DNA of 64,000 nucleotides from Candidatus Altimarinota bacterium (lineage in GTDB: Bacteria; Patescibacteriota; Gracilibacteria; BD1-5; UBA6164): positions 1 to 64,000 of the forward strand of contig JAQTWV010000002.1 in NCBI GenBank assembly GCA_028689115.1, in the 5' to 3' direction. Within the stretch, counting starts at the first letter, position 1. Each line of letters begins with the position of its first letter. Both the position numbers and the translations under genes were made by a program. This document shows positions 9,068 through 20,224 of the stretch, in pieces. The notes beneath the pieces were generated by a model. That model saw only the letters and a program-made list of their open reading frames with translations, was not told the DNA's origin and made no database searches.

Positions 9068-10642
9068 ATGATAAAAAAGCTTGTTTTTGGTTTTTTAATT
9101 TTAACTTTAACAATATCATTATTTTTTATATTTTGACTTAAAAAAAGTGATAAACTTGATGATATAATTAAACCATCAGATATTATTTATGGATATGATT
9201 GAAATCATCTTTGAATAAAAATCAATGATATTTTAAATAAAGAAAATTATGATAAAGTTTGAATAAATCCTGAAAAATATACTACAATGAGTGATTTTTT
9301 AGTTGATTTTAAAACTTTTTCATGAGTTACTATTGATCCTATAAATGAAAAGTTTTCAATTGCTATAAAAAAAGAAAATGGAAATATATTGTATATTCCA
9401 TTCAATTATCAAAAAAATAAAGATATATTTGATAATAGTGTAAATAAAAATTTAGCTATTTTAGATATATATTCTTCATATAAAAATGATTTAATTTATG
9501 GTTGATATAATTCAAATTCAAACTCAAAAGTTATTTTTGAGTGAGATATGGTTCATCCACTTACTGATAGATTAAATGATATTTTTTCAACTAATGTAAA
9601 TATTTTTGATGTTGTAAGTGATCTTAAAAAATCAAAGGTTATTTGACAAGAAAATACTGAATTACTTGCTTATCTAGATGATTTTGTATGAAATTATACT
9701 GAAGCAAATACTACTAGAAAAAAAGCATGTATAGATTTTAATAATTGTGATAAAGATATAAAATTAGAGGTTTCTTGAAAAGTAGTTGATATAAATTGAA
9801 ATTCAGTTTCTTGAGCTAGAGTAGAGTTATTGAATGATAATAATAATTTTGCACTAACAAAAGATGATTGATCATACAGCTTTTCTTTTAATGTGTTTCC
9901 TTTTACTCATCTAAGATTTAAAACTTCTATTTTATGATTTAGCGATGCTTTTAGTTCTTATAGCTTAAATGATTATTTTTTACCAATAGATTCTAAAAAA
10001 ATAATTGTTGATTTCAAATTATCAACTCCAGAAAAAGTTATAAATATAACAAATGAAAATATAGAAAGTTATAAAAAATGAATTTATTATGTATTAGAAG
10101 ATGATTTTTCAAAATATTTCATTCCAAAGGATTGATTATATTATGAAAATTGAAAAAAATTTGTAAAGTGAGATTTTGATGTATATCTATACCATTTTAA
10201 AAAATCATCAAATATGTCAAATCTGCTTGAAAATGATACATTTGAACCTGTTTATTGATATGTTTGAAATATAATGAAAACATTTTGAATGCCATATATT
10301 CAATTAGTTGAAAAAGGTACAAAAAAAGAATTATTTACTAAATCTTCAAATCCTATTCTTTTACAAAATCAAGTTTATCATATGAAAGAATTATATGATA
10401 ACTCTGATTGAATCTATACTGCATTGACAGATGAAGATATGCAGTATTTGGTTAAAATTTCAAATGAATCAGAAAGTTCATATCCTATAGATTTTGATTT
10501 TTTGACTAAGAACAATTTTCTTAGATGGCCAGCTCGGTGGTCTTTAGATAGAAAAACTTGAGTTTGGTCAAATGTATGACATAGAGTATTAAATGTTTGA
10601 GGTTTAGTGGAATTACCTTTTTTTCACATTAAGGATAATTAA
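9068..10642 (+). CDS. secreted/membrane-anchored protein with carboxypeptidase-regulatory-like domain
   Basis: A 524-residue protein with an N-terminal membrane anchor (about 5-24) and a long extracellular part. The middle (about residues 230-310) contains LEVSGKVVDINGNSVSGARV, followed by a KDDGSYSF-type turn. This fits a CarboxypepD_reg/CNA-B-like beta sandwich that often serves as a spacer in surface proteins. No enzyme motif is seen. It leads a run of three same-strand exported proteins ending at 14737. Glycine is mostly encoded by TGA here. Confidence 0.7.
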
Positions 10643-10678
10643 AAAATTAAATTTATTATATATTATAACTTTGTATTT

Positions 10679-11068
10679 ATGAAAAAAATAGCATTAGCTT
10701 TAGTAGCTTTAGTTTTAGTTTTATGAGGAGGTTCTTATTTTTATTTTTCAAATAATGTTTGATTGTCTAATGTTGAAGCAAATCCTGACTATATTTGTAA
10801 AAAATCAGTTGTAGATTCTCCATGTGTTATTACAACTTGTGAAGATTGGAAAACAGACTGAACAAGAAATTGTAACTGAACAAAAACAACAGAAGTATCA
10901 TATTATTTGGTTCGTACAAATTGTGAGGCATGATATACAAAAGTTGCTTTATGATGAAATGCAGGTTGAGATAGTGGTAGACATACTGCTGATTATGTTT
11001 CTTGAAGTGAAAGTTGTACTATAGTTCAAGTTGATAATGTTCCACCTTTAGGAGATATTTCAGAGTAA
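10679..11068 (+). CDS. small Cys-rich secreted protein
   Basis: A 129-residue protein with an N-terminal hydrophobic segment (ALALVALVLVLGGGSYFYF) and a short extracellular domain with seven cysteines, some closely spaced (CVITTCEDW, CNGTKT). The family is not recognised. It lies between two larger surface proteins, 36 and 24 bases from them, and is probably co-transcribed and displayed with them. Confidence 0.65.
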
Positions 11069-11092
11069 TTACCTTACTATTAAAATTAAAAT

Positions 11093-14000
11093 ATGAAATT
11101 TTTAAAAATATTATTATTTATTTTTCTACTTTCTTCTATTTGATTAGTAAAAGCTTGATATAATTACCCTTATGTTTGTAATTTTCCTTCTTGTTATAGT
11201 ACTGAGCTCAAAGAGTTAGATAAATCGTCAGAATGATATTTTCTTACAGATACTACTATTAGTCATGTATGAAATTTATCTGATTTTCTTGATAATAAAC
11301 TACAAGATTATATTGATTATTATGGGAGTGATAAACTTACTATAGTTGATTATTATAACTGAACTTGAAGTATTTTTGATAAAGATATTACTTTAGATAA
11401 TTTATTAAACATAAATACTGTATTTTATACTGCAAAAAAAGTATGAAGTGAAGTTAATATAGAAGAAACTTACATAAATTGATATGATTATTTATATAGT
11501 AATTTTACAGATATTATTAATGAATTACATTTTTGATATCCAATTTGAGCTAAGAAAAATAAATTAAGTGATATTTTATGGAATATAGTTTTATATGATC
11601 ATAATTCAAAATTATTTAGTATTAGAAATGTTTGTGATGATTCAAGTTGTGAAAAAACTAGATATAAATGAGTTTCATATAATATAACAAATTCATATTA
11701 TTTGCTTTCTTGAAAGTCTAAGCATAATAGTCAGTTTGTACTAGATACATTTAAGATTTCAAATGATTATAATATTTCTCATGTTTATTTAAAAGCTTGA
11801 TGATCTGCAGATTTTAATTTTTGATTTGAAGATTATTTAGATGTAGGTTCAACAAATACAAAATATAAATACACGATTTCTTATAAATATGAGTGATGAC
11901 CAATCCAAAATTTATTTTCAGAAACTATTAAGATTTGAAATGATTTTAGTGTAACTTCTGATACAATTACTCCAGCTGTTTTAAACGATATTATTGATTT
12001 AACTGTACTTAGTAATAAATTTAAAAAAATTAGACTTTGAGTTAAGGAATGAATTAGATTAACAAAGGTATGAAAAATTACATTTTACTTAGCTGTTGAA
12101 AATTTAAATACTGGTGATAAATTTGATACTACTGCGGTTAATGAATATTCTCCATTATATGTTATTCCAAATGATACAGTTACAAGTTGAGATGGAATAA
12201 TATTTTGATTTACTAAAGCAACAAATGATGCTTGATATAATATTGGAGATACTTTTAACGTTACTGTTAATTTAAGAGATGAATACGATAATGAACATTA
12301 TGATTATATTAATTGATATGATATATCTCTTGAAACATGAAGTTCAAGTTTTATAGAGTTAGCTAAAGCTGGTTCTGCCATTTATTGAACGACTCTTTCT
12401 TGAGTAAAAAGTGATGTGAATTCTCCATATTCTATTGATTTTAAGTTTAGAATAACAAAAGAAGGTTATCATGATTTAAATGGTTTTAAATTTAAAATTA
12501 GAAATAAACAATCAACCACTTCTTATAGCGATCCAGCAACTTATACTTATTTTAATCTTATACCATCAAGTTTATATGATGGTGAACAAAAGATGAAAGT
12601 TTATATTAAATCACCACTTATAACTGATTTTCCTATTTCTTGTACCTCATGACCAGTTACACTAAAAACAGTTTGTACATCTGATAATTTTAGTTGATGT
12701 AATTCATCTAAGGATCAAAGTATTACATTTACAAATGAATCTGACAATTGAAGTATATGAGTTTTATCTATAGTTGACTATGCTTATAATGTAAAAAATT
12801 ATAATTATGTAATGAATCATATAGATAAAACAGCTCCAGTTATATCTGTTTTTAAATGAGTTACTCAGCTTAATTCAAATTCTTATAAATATAAAGCTAA
12901 TAGTGATGAATTAAAATTAAATTTTTATGAAAAAACTACATCAAATTGTAGTTCTGAGATTAATTATTTAGTTAAAGTAAATTGAACAATAATTTATGAT
13001 AGTTTAATTTGAAGCTCAAATTTAGATACAACTATTTCTGATTTCTTCAAAACGACTTGAAATAAAGAATTATATATAAAAGCAACAGATAAATATGGAA
13101 ATTTTAGTGAAAAGGTTATAAATTTTTCTATTTATCCTGATGATTTAGATCCTAGTAAATCAACGATTTCATTTACAGAAACTGATAATAAGTATGCTAA
13201 TTATTCAGATTATTATGTATATACTTTAAATTTGAGAGATAAATATAATAATCCAATTTATGGTAAAACTTTAAATTTTTTAAATCAAGATTGTTCATTT
13301 TTTACTTGATGTGATACTCTAAAAACTAATATGTGATCTTTGCCTTATTCTTGAGCAGATGCTTTAGTTGAGTATTTATATTCATCACCAAGTGATATTA
13401 ATTGAGATATAAATTTTAGAATAAAATCATATTCTCCATGAATTTTTACTTCAAGATTTAAAATTACCTTAAATGATTGGAATGAAAGTTATATTGATTT
13501 ACCTAGTGTAAGCGATTATTATGTGACAAATATTTCTAATAATTCATTTAAAAAATTGTTTACTTGAGAAATTTTTGCATCTGATGATGATTGAGTCTCT
13601 TGGGATGCACTTCCAGAATATGGAACAGAAATGAAGTATAAAATAATTGTTAAGCCAATTCCTGCAGTATCAACATTACCTATAAATTTATCAAATTTTA
13701 AATCTGATATTATAGCTGTAGATTTAGCCAATTCTGAAGTACAATGAGTTTCAAATATTTCTTGATTAACAACTAAAACACCAACTTTTACAGCAAAAAT
13801 AAATACTTCAGTTACAGCAACTTCTTTTTGAACTCCATGATTACAAGTTTCAGATAATGCTAATTTATCAACAATTGTTATAAGTTATAATATTTGATGA
13901 AAGGATGTTACATCATTTTTATCAGCTTTAGATGTTTGAAATGATAGAACTCCAATATCAATTAAAAATACTTCTTGAGATGTATTTTTATGAATTCAAG

Positions 14001-14737
14001 TTATTTGATCTCTTCAATGATGATGAAAATCAGAATTTACATGACAAGAAGCTAATTTTTCAGATATTTCTAAGAGTGATATGAGAACTACAATAAGAAA
14101 AAATGCTTTTACTCAAATTAAAAATATGACTAATAATCAAATTGTTTCTTGAGTAAAATATGTTATTTGAGATGTAACTTTATCTTGAGAAATTTCAGGT
14201 TATGAAACACTTGTAGTAAAAGATTGAAATGTAATTATTTCTTGAAATTTAAATTCTGCATGAAATAAATTGTGAATAATAGTTTTAAAAGATTCTTATA
14301 ATATAAATTCAGATTTTAATTGAAAATGAAATGTATATGTAAATTCTAATGTTTCTAAGATAAATGCTACAATCTATGCAGATGGTTGATTTATAAGTTC
14401 TAATTCTTCTTGATTACCTTATTTATCAGATAGTGTATCAAGAACAAGTGATTTAAAAAATCAATTATATATGAAATGAAGTTTATTTACTAGAAATACA
14501 ATTGGTTGAGCTATACTTGCGGGGTGAGATTATATCTTACCAGGTTGAGTAAAAATTACTTGAAATGACTCGAATTTCAATAAAGCTATGATATATGATT
14601 TAAATTATATTAGAAGATGAAAACTTAATTGTATAGAATTAAGTCCTTGAATTTGTAAATATGATAAGTGAGCATTTGTAATTGAATATGATTCAAAAGT
14701 ACAAACTAATCCACCAAAATTATTTTCAAATAAATAA
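11093..14737 (+). CDS. giant secreted surface protein, adhesin-like
   Basis: A 1214-residue protein with a signal peptide (residues 1-20, ending VKA) and a long repetitive beta-rich exterior. It contains segments typical of bacterial Ig-like domains, for example DKTAPVISVFKGV and KELYIKATDKYGNFSEKVI around residues 580-680. The C-terminal 130 residues include TIYADGGFISSNSS and GGAILAGGDYILPGGVKITG. No sorting motif is obvious. It is a candidate host-contact adhesin; function is inferred from architecture only. It is followed by a strong terminator shared with the converging AMMECR1 gene. Confidence 0.7.
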
Positions 14738-14773
14738 AAAAACACTTAAAGATTTATCTTTAAGTGTTTTTTT
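14737..14773. terminator. bidirectional terminator
   Basis: Hairpin AACACTTAAAGAT/ATCTTTAAGTGTT flanked by A and T runs, between converging genes. Confidence 0.88.
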
Positions 14774-15305
14774 AGTAGCTAGTTTCAACTTCAGTTTTTA
14801 TTTCATATATTATATAATCTGCTTCATTGAAGCTTTTTTCATTAAGTTTTTCTTTTAATACTGGAATAAAATCATCTCAAGTTAATAATTTAGGATTTAT
14901 ATTTGGTAGTATACAAGCCATTTTAGAATAATCTTTTTTTATTACAATTACTCATGATGTAGTAGGTTCAATTTGTTTTATAGATTTTTCTTTTAAGATT
15001 TCTCTTTTAGATATTTTATCAACTCTTATTTTTAATTCACTTGCTTCATTTAAACTAACTGCTTTAAATCTAGAATCTTTACTAAGCGCGTGAATTGTAT
15101 TTTCTATGATTTCAGATACAGCATTATCTTTTATTTCTTTTATATTTCAGGCTGATCCTCTAATTTCTCATTTATAATAAAGAGTTACAAAAACTGAGAT
15201 TTTTTGTTCTAAAAGAAGAGGATTTTCAACTTTTATATCAAAACTTCTAGGTGCTTGTAGATTTTTCATATAAAAATCTATCGTTTGTTTTACTATTTCT
15301 AACAT
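14772..15305 (-). CDS. AMMECR1 domain protein
   Basis: A 177-residue protein of the AMMECR1 family (PF01871). It shows VFVTLYYKGEIRGSAGNI, corresponding to the family's V.L...G.LRGC.G core, although the usual Cys is replaced by Ser/Ala. It also has HALSKDSRFKAVSLNEASEL and a later GVIVIKKDYSKMACILPNI. The biochemical role of the family is unsettled. It is the last gene of a minus-strand group after lspA and a membrane protein. Confidence 0.85.
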
Positions 15306-15324
15306 TTTATTTTTATTTTAAAAA

Positions 15325-16074
15325 TTAAATACTATTTTTTTCTTCCTCAATTCTAGTTTTTTCATCTTCTTCTAACTCTATTTGGTAGAATATATCTCAT
15401 AATTGATCAAGAGATGTATAGTTATAATACTTATAATATAACATCTCAAATATTTGTCTAAAAAATACAGTTGTAAAGTTTATTATTGGTAATAATAAAG
15501 TTAATATTATCAATTTTGCAGTTCAAATTCATAGAGAGTTAAATATCCAAAGTGAAAATAAAATGCTTACAAATAATCCTATAAAAGTTCAATAAAATCA
15601 TATTAATATATATCTATAATTATTAAATATTTCAAGTAACAAATTTGTTCAAAATATGATTATTAATACATGAAATATATAAACTAAAATTATATTATTG
15701 TAATCCATTAATCATGTGTAAATATAAATTGGACTTATAAAAATATAGATTAGTAATTGTAGGAAAGCAAGTTGTCAAAATATAACTATATTTCTTTTGT
15801 ACTTTTCTGAGTCTGTCGTACTAAGTATAAAATAAGTAAAAAAAGATGTTAAACTTGTACCAAATAATGTAAGAAGTGAAATAATTATAGGGAACATAGA
15901 GTTTGTAGGAACTCAAGTTTTACTTACTTCAAAAGTAGAAACTATGTTTAAAAAATTTGATATTAAAAAAGTAACAATTATTATAAATATACTTCAAATA
16001 ACTCACGCAATAAAAACTCAAAGTGAGTTTATTAACATATCAGAAAATTTTAGTTTTCTAGGTGATAGAAACAT
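15325..16074 (-). CDS. polytopic membrane protein, function unknown
   Basis: A 249-residue protein with about six transmembrane segments and a charged C-terminal tail (QIELEEDEKTRIEEEKN). It starts FLSPRKLKFSDMLINSL. No family is recognised. The ATG lies 3 bases after the lspA stop and the next gene begins 19 bases later, so it belongs to the lspA operon. Confidence 0.65.
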
Positions 16075-16077
16075 ATT

Positions 16078-16503
16078 TTATTTTTTATTTTTTAAAATAC
16101 ATATTGCATAAATAATTGCTCAAATAGTTATAAATGAATCTGCTAAATTAAATATAGAAAAATACTTAACTCACAAGAAATCTATAACTTTTGAATTAAA
16201 AACTCTTTCAATTCAGTTTCAAATAGCTCATCATAAGATTAATCAAAAAGATATATCTATAAAAATATTTTTTTTATATCTTTCTTCTTTAAAATAATAA
16301 TAAAAAATTCATATTATCAAAATAATAGTTATTAATTTGATAAATGGAAGTGCAATTGAAAAAGCAATTCCAGTATTTTCAAAATATTCTAAATAAAAAA
16401 AATCTCATAAGATATTTATCCTATTATTCAAAAAATTAAGAGCTATGTTTTTTGTTAGTAAGTCTAAAATTAGACTTACTATTATAATAATATAAAAAAT
16501 CAT
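16078..16503 (-). CDS. lspA: lipoprotein signal peptidase (signal peptidase II)
   Basis: A 141-residue inner-membrane aspartic protease that cleaves the signal peptide of lipoproteins after lipidation. Motifs: LDLLTKN (first helix), ENTGIAFSI, the block LGGAIGNGIERV, and FNLADSFITIG with the catalytic Asp. Four membrane helices and normal length. Substrates in this window include the lipobox proteins at 47470-47823, 51927-52316 and 59651-60028. Confidence 0.93.
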
Positions 16504-16539
16504 TGACTATTTTTATTAAATATTTAATATACATATTAC

Positions 16540-16580
16540 CAATTTTAAAAAGGTTACCAATTTTAAAAAGGGGAAAAGGT
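16540..16580 (+). repeat. tandem 18-base direct repeat upstream of a small gene
   Basis: TTACCAATTTTAAAAAGG occurs twice in immediate succession, ending in a purine-rich Shine-Dalgarno-like region before the ATG at 16587. It could be an operator or a slippage duplication. Confidence 0.75.
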
Positions 16581-16586
16581 GATACA

Positions 16587-16769
16587 ATGTTATATATACT
16601 TGAAGGTGCAAATGAAAATGATTTCTGGATATTTTCAAAGATAATCTCATATTGCTTTGACTATGTCGCAGTTGTCAATAATTCATACATTACAAATTCT
16701 TATTTAGTGATTTCTTATTGGTTAGCTATTGGCCAAACAATTAAGGAAATTACTCAGTGAGTATCATAA
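16587..16769 (+). CDS. small protein of unknown function, foreign-looking
   Basis: A 60-residue hydrophobic protein if TGA is Gly (ends EITQGVS), or 57 residues if the single late TGA at 16758-16760 is a stop (ends EITQ). It contains LEGANENDFWIFSKII. Unlike its neighbours it has a strong Shine-Dalgarno (AAAAGGTGAT), GGN-only glycine codons before the last three residues, and a compact GC-rich terminator immediately after. A longer reading from 16503 is possible, but the Shine-Dalgarno favours 16587. It may be a recent import from a standard-code organism. No homology is recognised. Confidence 0.5.
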
Positions 16770-16799
16770 GCTAGGGAAAACCCCTAGCTTTATTATTTT
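16768..16799. terminator. GC-rich terminator
   Basis: Hairpin AAGCTAGGG/CCCTAGCTT with an AAAAC loop and a TTATTATTTT tail. It also serves the minus-strand mtaB gene that ends at 16793. Confidence 0.85.
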
Positions 16800-18193
16800 A
16801 GAATTCACACAACTATATTGTTTCTTTCTATTTTTCACTCAATTATCTCAAAAGTATTTTGATCTGCTTCTATGTAGTTTTCTGTCCAACCTTTCCATTT
16901 TATTTTTCAGTTTTCTTCTTTTACTACTTCAATTAAAACTCTAAACTCTTTTCATATATTTCTTTCTATAAATTCATCTCTTATATTATCTCAAATTGCT
17001 TCTAGTTTCCACATTCTTTCTTTTTTTGTTTTATCATCTATTTGGTTTGGAAAAATTCAAGCTGGAACACTTTCTCATAGATTGTGAGCTGAAAAGGGAA
17101 AAGCATGTATTTTTGTTATAAGTCAATCTGCTACTAGATTGTAAGTTTCCAAAAAATCGTTTTCAGTTTCTCCAGGAAATCACACTATTAAATCTGCTCA
17201 AATACTTATTTCTACATTGTCTTCTCTTTTTAGATTTTTTGTATTAATAAGTAGTTTTTTCATGTATTCTCAATCATAATGTCTATGCATTGATTTTAAT
17301 ATATTGCTAGAACCTGATTGAACAGAATAATGAAAATGAGGATAAATCCTAGTATTTTTAAATAACTCTAAACATCTATCATCTATAAACTCTGGTCACA
17401 TAGAACTGATTCTTATTCTAGGAATTGTTGTTTTTTCCAAAATGTATTCTATTAATTCAGCAAAACGTGATTTTCAAACTTGATTAGTATCTGCTAGTCA
17501 CCAAGCAGATAAATTTATACCTGTTAAAACCACTTCTTTTCATCCAGAAACTTCAAATTCAAGAATTTCTTCTACTATATCATCTTTATCTCTATAATAG
17601 TGTCATCATCTTTTTTTAACTGTTAAACAAAAAGTACAAAAACTATCACATCAACCTTGTATTAAAAGAAATTTTTTAGTATATATTTGAGGAATATTTT
17701 TAAATTTTTCATTCAAATCTAGCTTGTTATATGCTTTATGTTTTTTTTCTTCTTTGCTATCAATTATGTCTTTTTTTAGCTCTTCTGGCTTTTCTCCTAA
17801 TATTTCTATTTTTCATTCTAGATATTTTAAATCTGGATATATTTCAAAAAAATCTTCTTGAGCATCTCATCTTTTAAAAGCTCAACATCAGCTTATAAAT
17901 ATTTTAGGAGAGTGATTATTTAAATTCTTTAAATTAATTCATTCAGAAATAGGGCCAATTTGATTATCAAATTGGGATTCAGACAGTCTTCATTCATTAA
18001 TTCAAAAATTTAAATAATCTTGCTCTAATTCTTTCGACACATCTTTTACAAATTTTATCCATTTTCTTTTGGCTTGATCTGTAACTACACAGCTAGCAAT
18101 AAATACTCATTCTTTATCTCTTAAATATTCTGAATTTAACCATTCATCTGTATAATATTTATTTACTTTACATCAAAAAATCTTGTATTGCAT
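16793..18193 (-). CDS. mtaB: tRNA t6A37 methylthiotransferase MtaB
   Basis: A 466-residue radical SAM methylthiotransferase of the MiaB/MtaB family, converting t6A37 to ms2t6A37 in tRNA. It shows the N-terminal UPF0004 domain starting MQYKIFGCKVNKYYTDE, the radical SAM cysteines CDSFCTFC (C-x3-C-x2-C), GWKEVVLTGINLSA-like strand, RIRISSMGPEF, FHYSVQSGSSNILKSMHR and a C-terminal TRAM-like region. MtaB rather than MiaB is favoured by the KVN start and the overall pattern. The substrate base is supplied by TsaD (60128-61144). The cofactors are two 4Fe-4S clusters. Confidence 0.9.
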
Positions 18194-18271
18194 TATTATT
18201 TTTTTATTGTTTATTTTTAAGTTGTAGTTATTATATTGCAAATTTATTATTTTTAAAATTAATAGTTAAAA

Positions 18272-19504
18272 ATGCTAGAAAGCAATTTTATAAAATACAA
18301 GATTTGAGTTGATGAAGCTGGTAGATGACCATGGCTTTGAAGTGTAGTTGCTTGTGCTTTGGCATTTAATCCAGAAAATATGCCAGACAAAGAATTTCTA
18401 TCTCAAATTAATGATTCTAAAAAACTATCTGAGAAAAAAAGGGAATTACTTTTCAATCAACTCATTGATTTTTCTATTTGAGACAATCCAAAATTATTTT
18501 TTTGAGTTGGAGTTGTGGATAATTACATAATTGATGAAATAAATATAAAACAAGCAAATAAAGAAGCAATGAAGAGAGCTTTACTTGAACTTAGTAGAAA
18601 AATAGATTTTTCATCATTAAATTGAGTTTTTATTGATTGAAATGATAATTATAAATTTGATATACTAGAAAAACCACCTATTTTTATTGTTGAGTGAGAT
18701 TCAAAGGTAGTTGAAATTTGAGCTGCAAGTATAATTGCAAAGGTTTTTAGAGATAAATTAATGATGCAATATGCTCTACTTTATCCTGATTTATGATTAG
18801 AAAATCATAAATGATATGGTACAAAGAAACATAGTGAATATTTAACTGATAAGAGTAAAATAACTTGAATTCATAGATTAAGTTATAAACCAGTCAAAAA
18901 AATACTTGAAGCAAAACCAAAATTACTTCTTCATATTTGTTGTTGACCAGATGCAACAGTTCCAATTATGGATTTGAAAAATGATTATGAAATAATTTGT
19001 TTTTGGTATGACCCAAATATTCAACCCAAAAAAGAATACAATAAGAGACTCAAAGAATTTATAAAGGTTTGTGAAATAGAAAATGTGGAATATATAGTTT
19101 GAGAATATGATGTAGAAAATTTTTTTTCAAGAATAAAATGACTTGAAAACACACCTGAAAAATGAGAAAAATGCACAAATTGTTATGATATGAGATTAGA
19201 AAGATCAGCTTTGGAAGCAAGAAAATTATGAATAAAATATTGGACTTCAACACTAAATACTTCACCACACAAGGATTTAGAAAAGATGTTTATATTATGA
19301 GATAAGTGGAGTCTAGAAGAGACTTTTGATGATGATAAAAAGCAATACTTAAAAGAAAAACTTGAGTTTCTAAAGATAGCTTTTAGAAAAAATGGATGAT
19401 TTAAAAGAAGTGTAGAATATACAAAAAAACACAATATTTATAGACAAAATTATTGTGGTTGCATATATAGTGATACTTTTGATCCTAAAAAATTTAGTTG
19501 ATAG
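18272..19504 (+). CDS. RNase HII fused to epoxyqueuosine reductase QueH
   Basis: One continuous 410-residue frame joining two enzymes. Residues 1 to about 210 are RNase HII (rnhB): KIGVDEAGRGPWLGSVVACA with the catalytic Asp/Glu, NDSKKLSEKKR, VFIDG, EGDSKVVEIGAASIIAKV and the GYGTKKH end; this would cleave RNA in RNA-DNA hybrids. After a short linker, residues about 215-410 are QueH (DUF208): LLLHICCGPD, CFWYDPNIQPKKEY, KCTNCYDMRLE, LNTSPHKDLE and NYCGCIYS, holding all cysteines of its iron-sulfur/redox centre. QueH reduces epoxyqueuosine to queuosine in tRNA. TGA codes the GVDEAGRG glycines. I do not know this fusion from elsewhere. Confidence 0.9.
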
Positions 19505-19513
19505 TAATAAATT

Positions 19514-20212
19514 ATGAAAAAAGTTTTAAAAGATAAGATTATAAATATAGAAGATACTTCACTTTTTGATAATAAATTTTTATTTTCATATTTAGATTCA
19601 GATTATAATTTAGATAATGTGGAAGTTTTTTATATGTCAGAATTATTAAAAGAAAAGGAAAATATAGAACTTTTAAATAATTTAAATTGAAAATTTGCAA
19701 TGTACTCTGAGGTTTATTCTCCAAAAGATGAGCTTGAAATTTTTGAAAATTTATTTAATTATGCATTAAATAATAATAAAAAAATTCATATAGTTTGAAT
19801 AACTCTAAAAGAAGAATTAGATATTTTGGAGGATTATTATGTAAAAAGCTGATATTTAAGAACTGATGTAAATTGTTTTGTACCTGATTTTAAAAATACT
19901 CTAGTAACTGTTTCTGTTAATATAGAAAATCTTATTTGGAGATGAAGTGATTATAAGGCAAATCAAAAAAATATATTTTTTATCCCACCAGTTAGGGAAA
20001 GTTGACAAAATAAAGCAATGTTTAAGTGAATAAATAGATGAAGTATTGCATGAATTTATATAAAAAATTATAATGAATTTAATATAAATTTTTTACAAGA
20101 TTCAATTAAAAGTGAACAAATATTACCTTTGACTTTTGCGCAAGTATTTAAGTATAATTTGCTTGATATTTGATTTATGTGAAAAGAAAAAGACTTAATA
20201 ATTTCTTATTAA
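19514..20212 (+). CDS. hypothetical protein
   Basis: A 232-residue soluble protein beginning 9 bases after the RNase HII-QueH gene, so co-transcribed with it. It has no membrane segment and no recognised motif; visible stretches are NIFFIPPVRESGQNKAMFKG, LWN/NLN-rich helices and a C-terminal LPLTFAQVFKYNLLDIG. A role near tRNA or nucleic-acid metabolism would be a guess from position only. The stop codon lies inside the right arm of its terminator. Confidence 0.6.
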
Positions 20213-20222
20213 GTCTTTTTTA
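20187..20222. terminator. bidirectional terminator overlapping the stop codon
   Basis: Hairpin AAAAAGACTTAATA/TATTAAGTCTTTTT with a short loop; the TAA at 20210-20212 lies in the right arm. It serves both the gene ending at 20212 and the minus-strand gene ending at 20225. Confidence 0.88.
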
Positions 20223-20224
20223 TT

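Noticed and set aside
10824-11024. 66-codon plus-strand ORF
   Set aside because: Out-of-frame reading inside the small Cys-rich protein gene 10679-11068.
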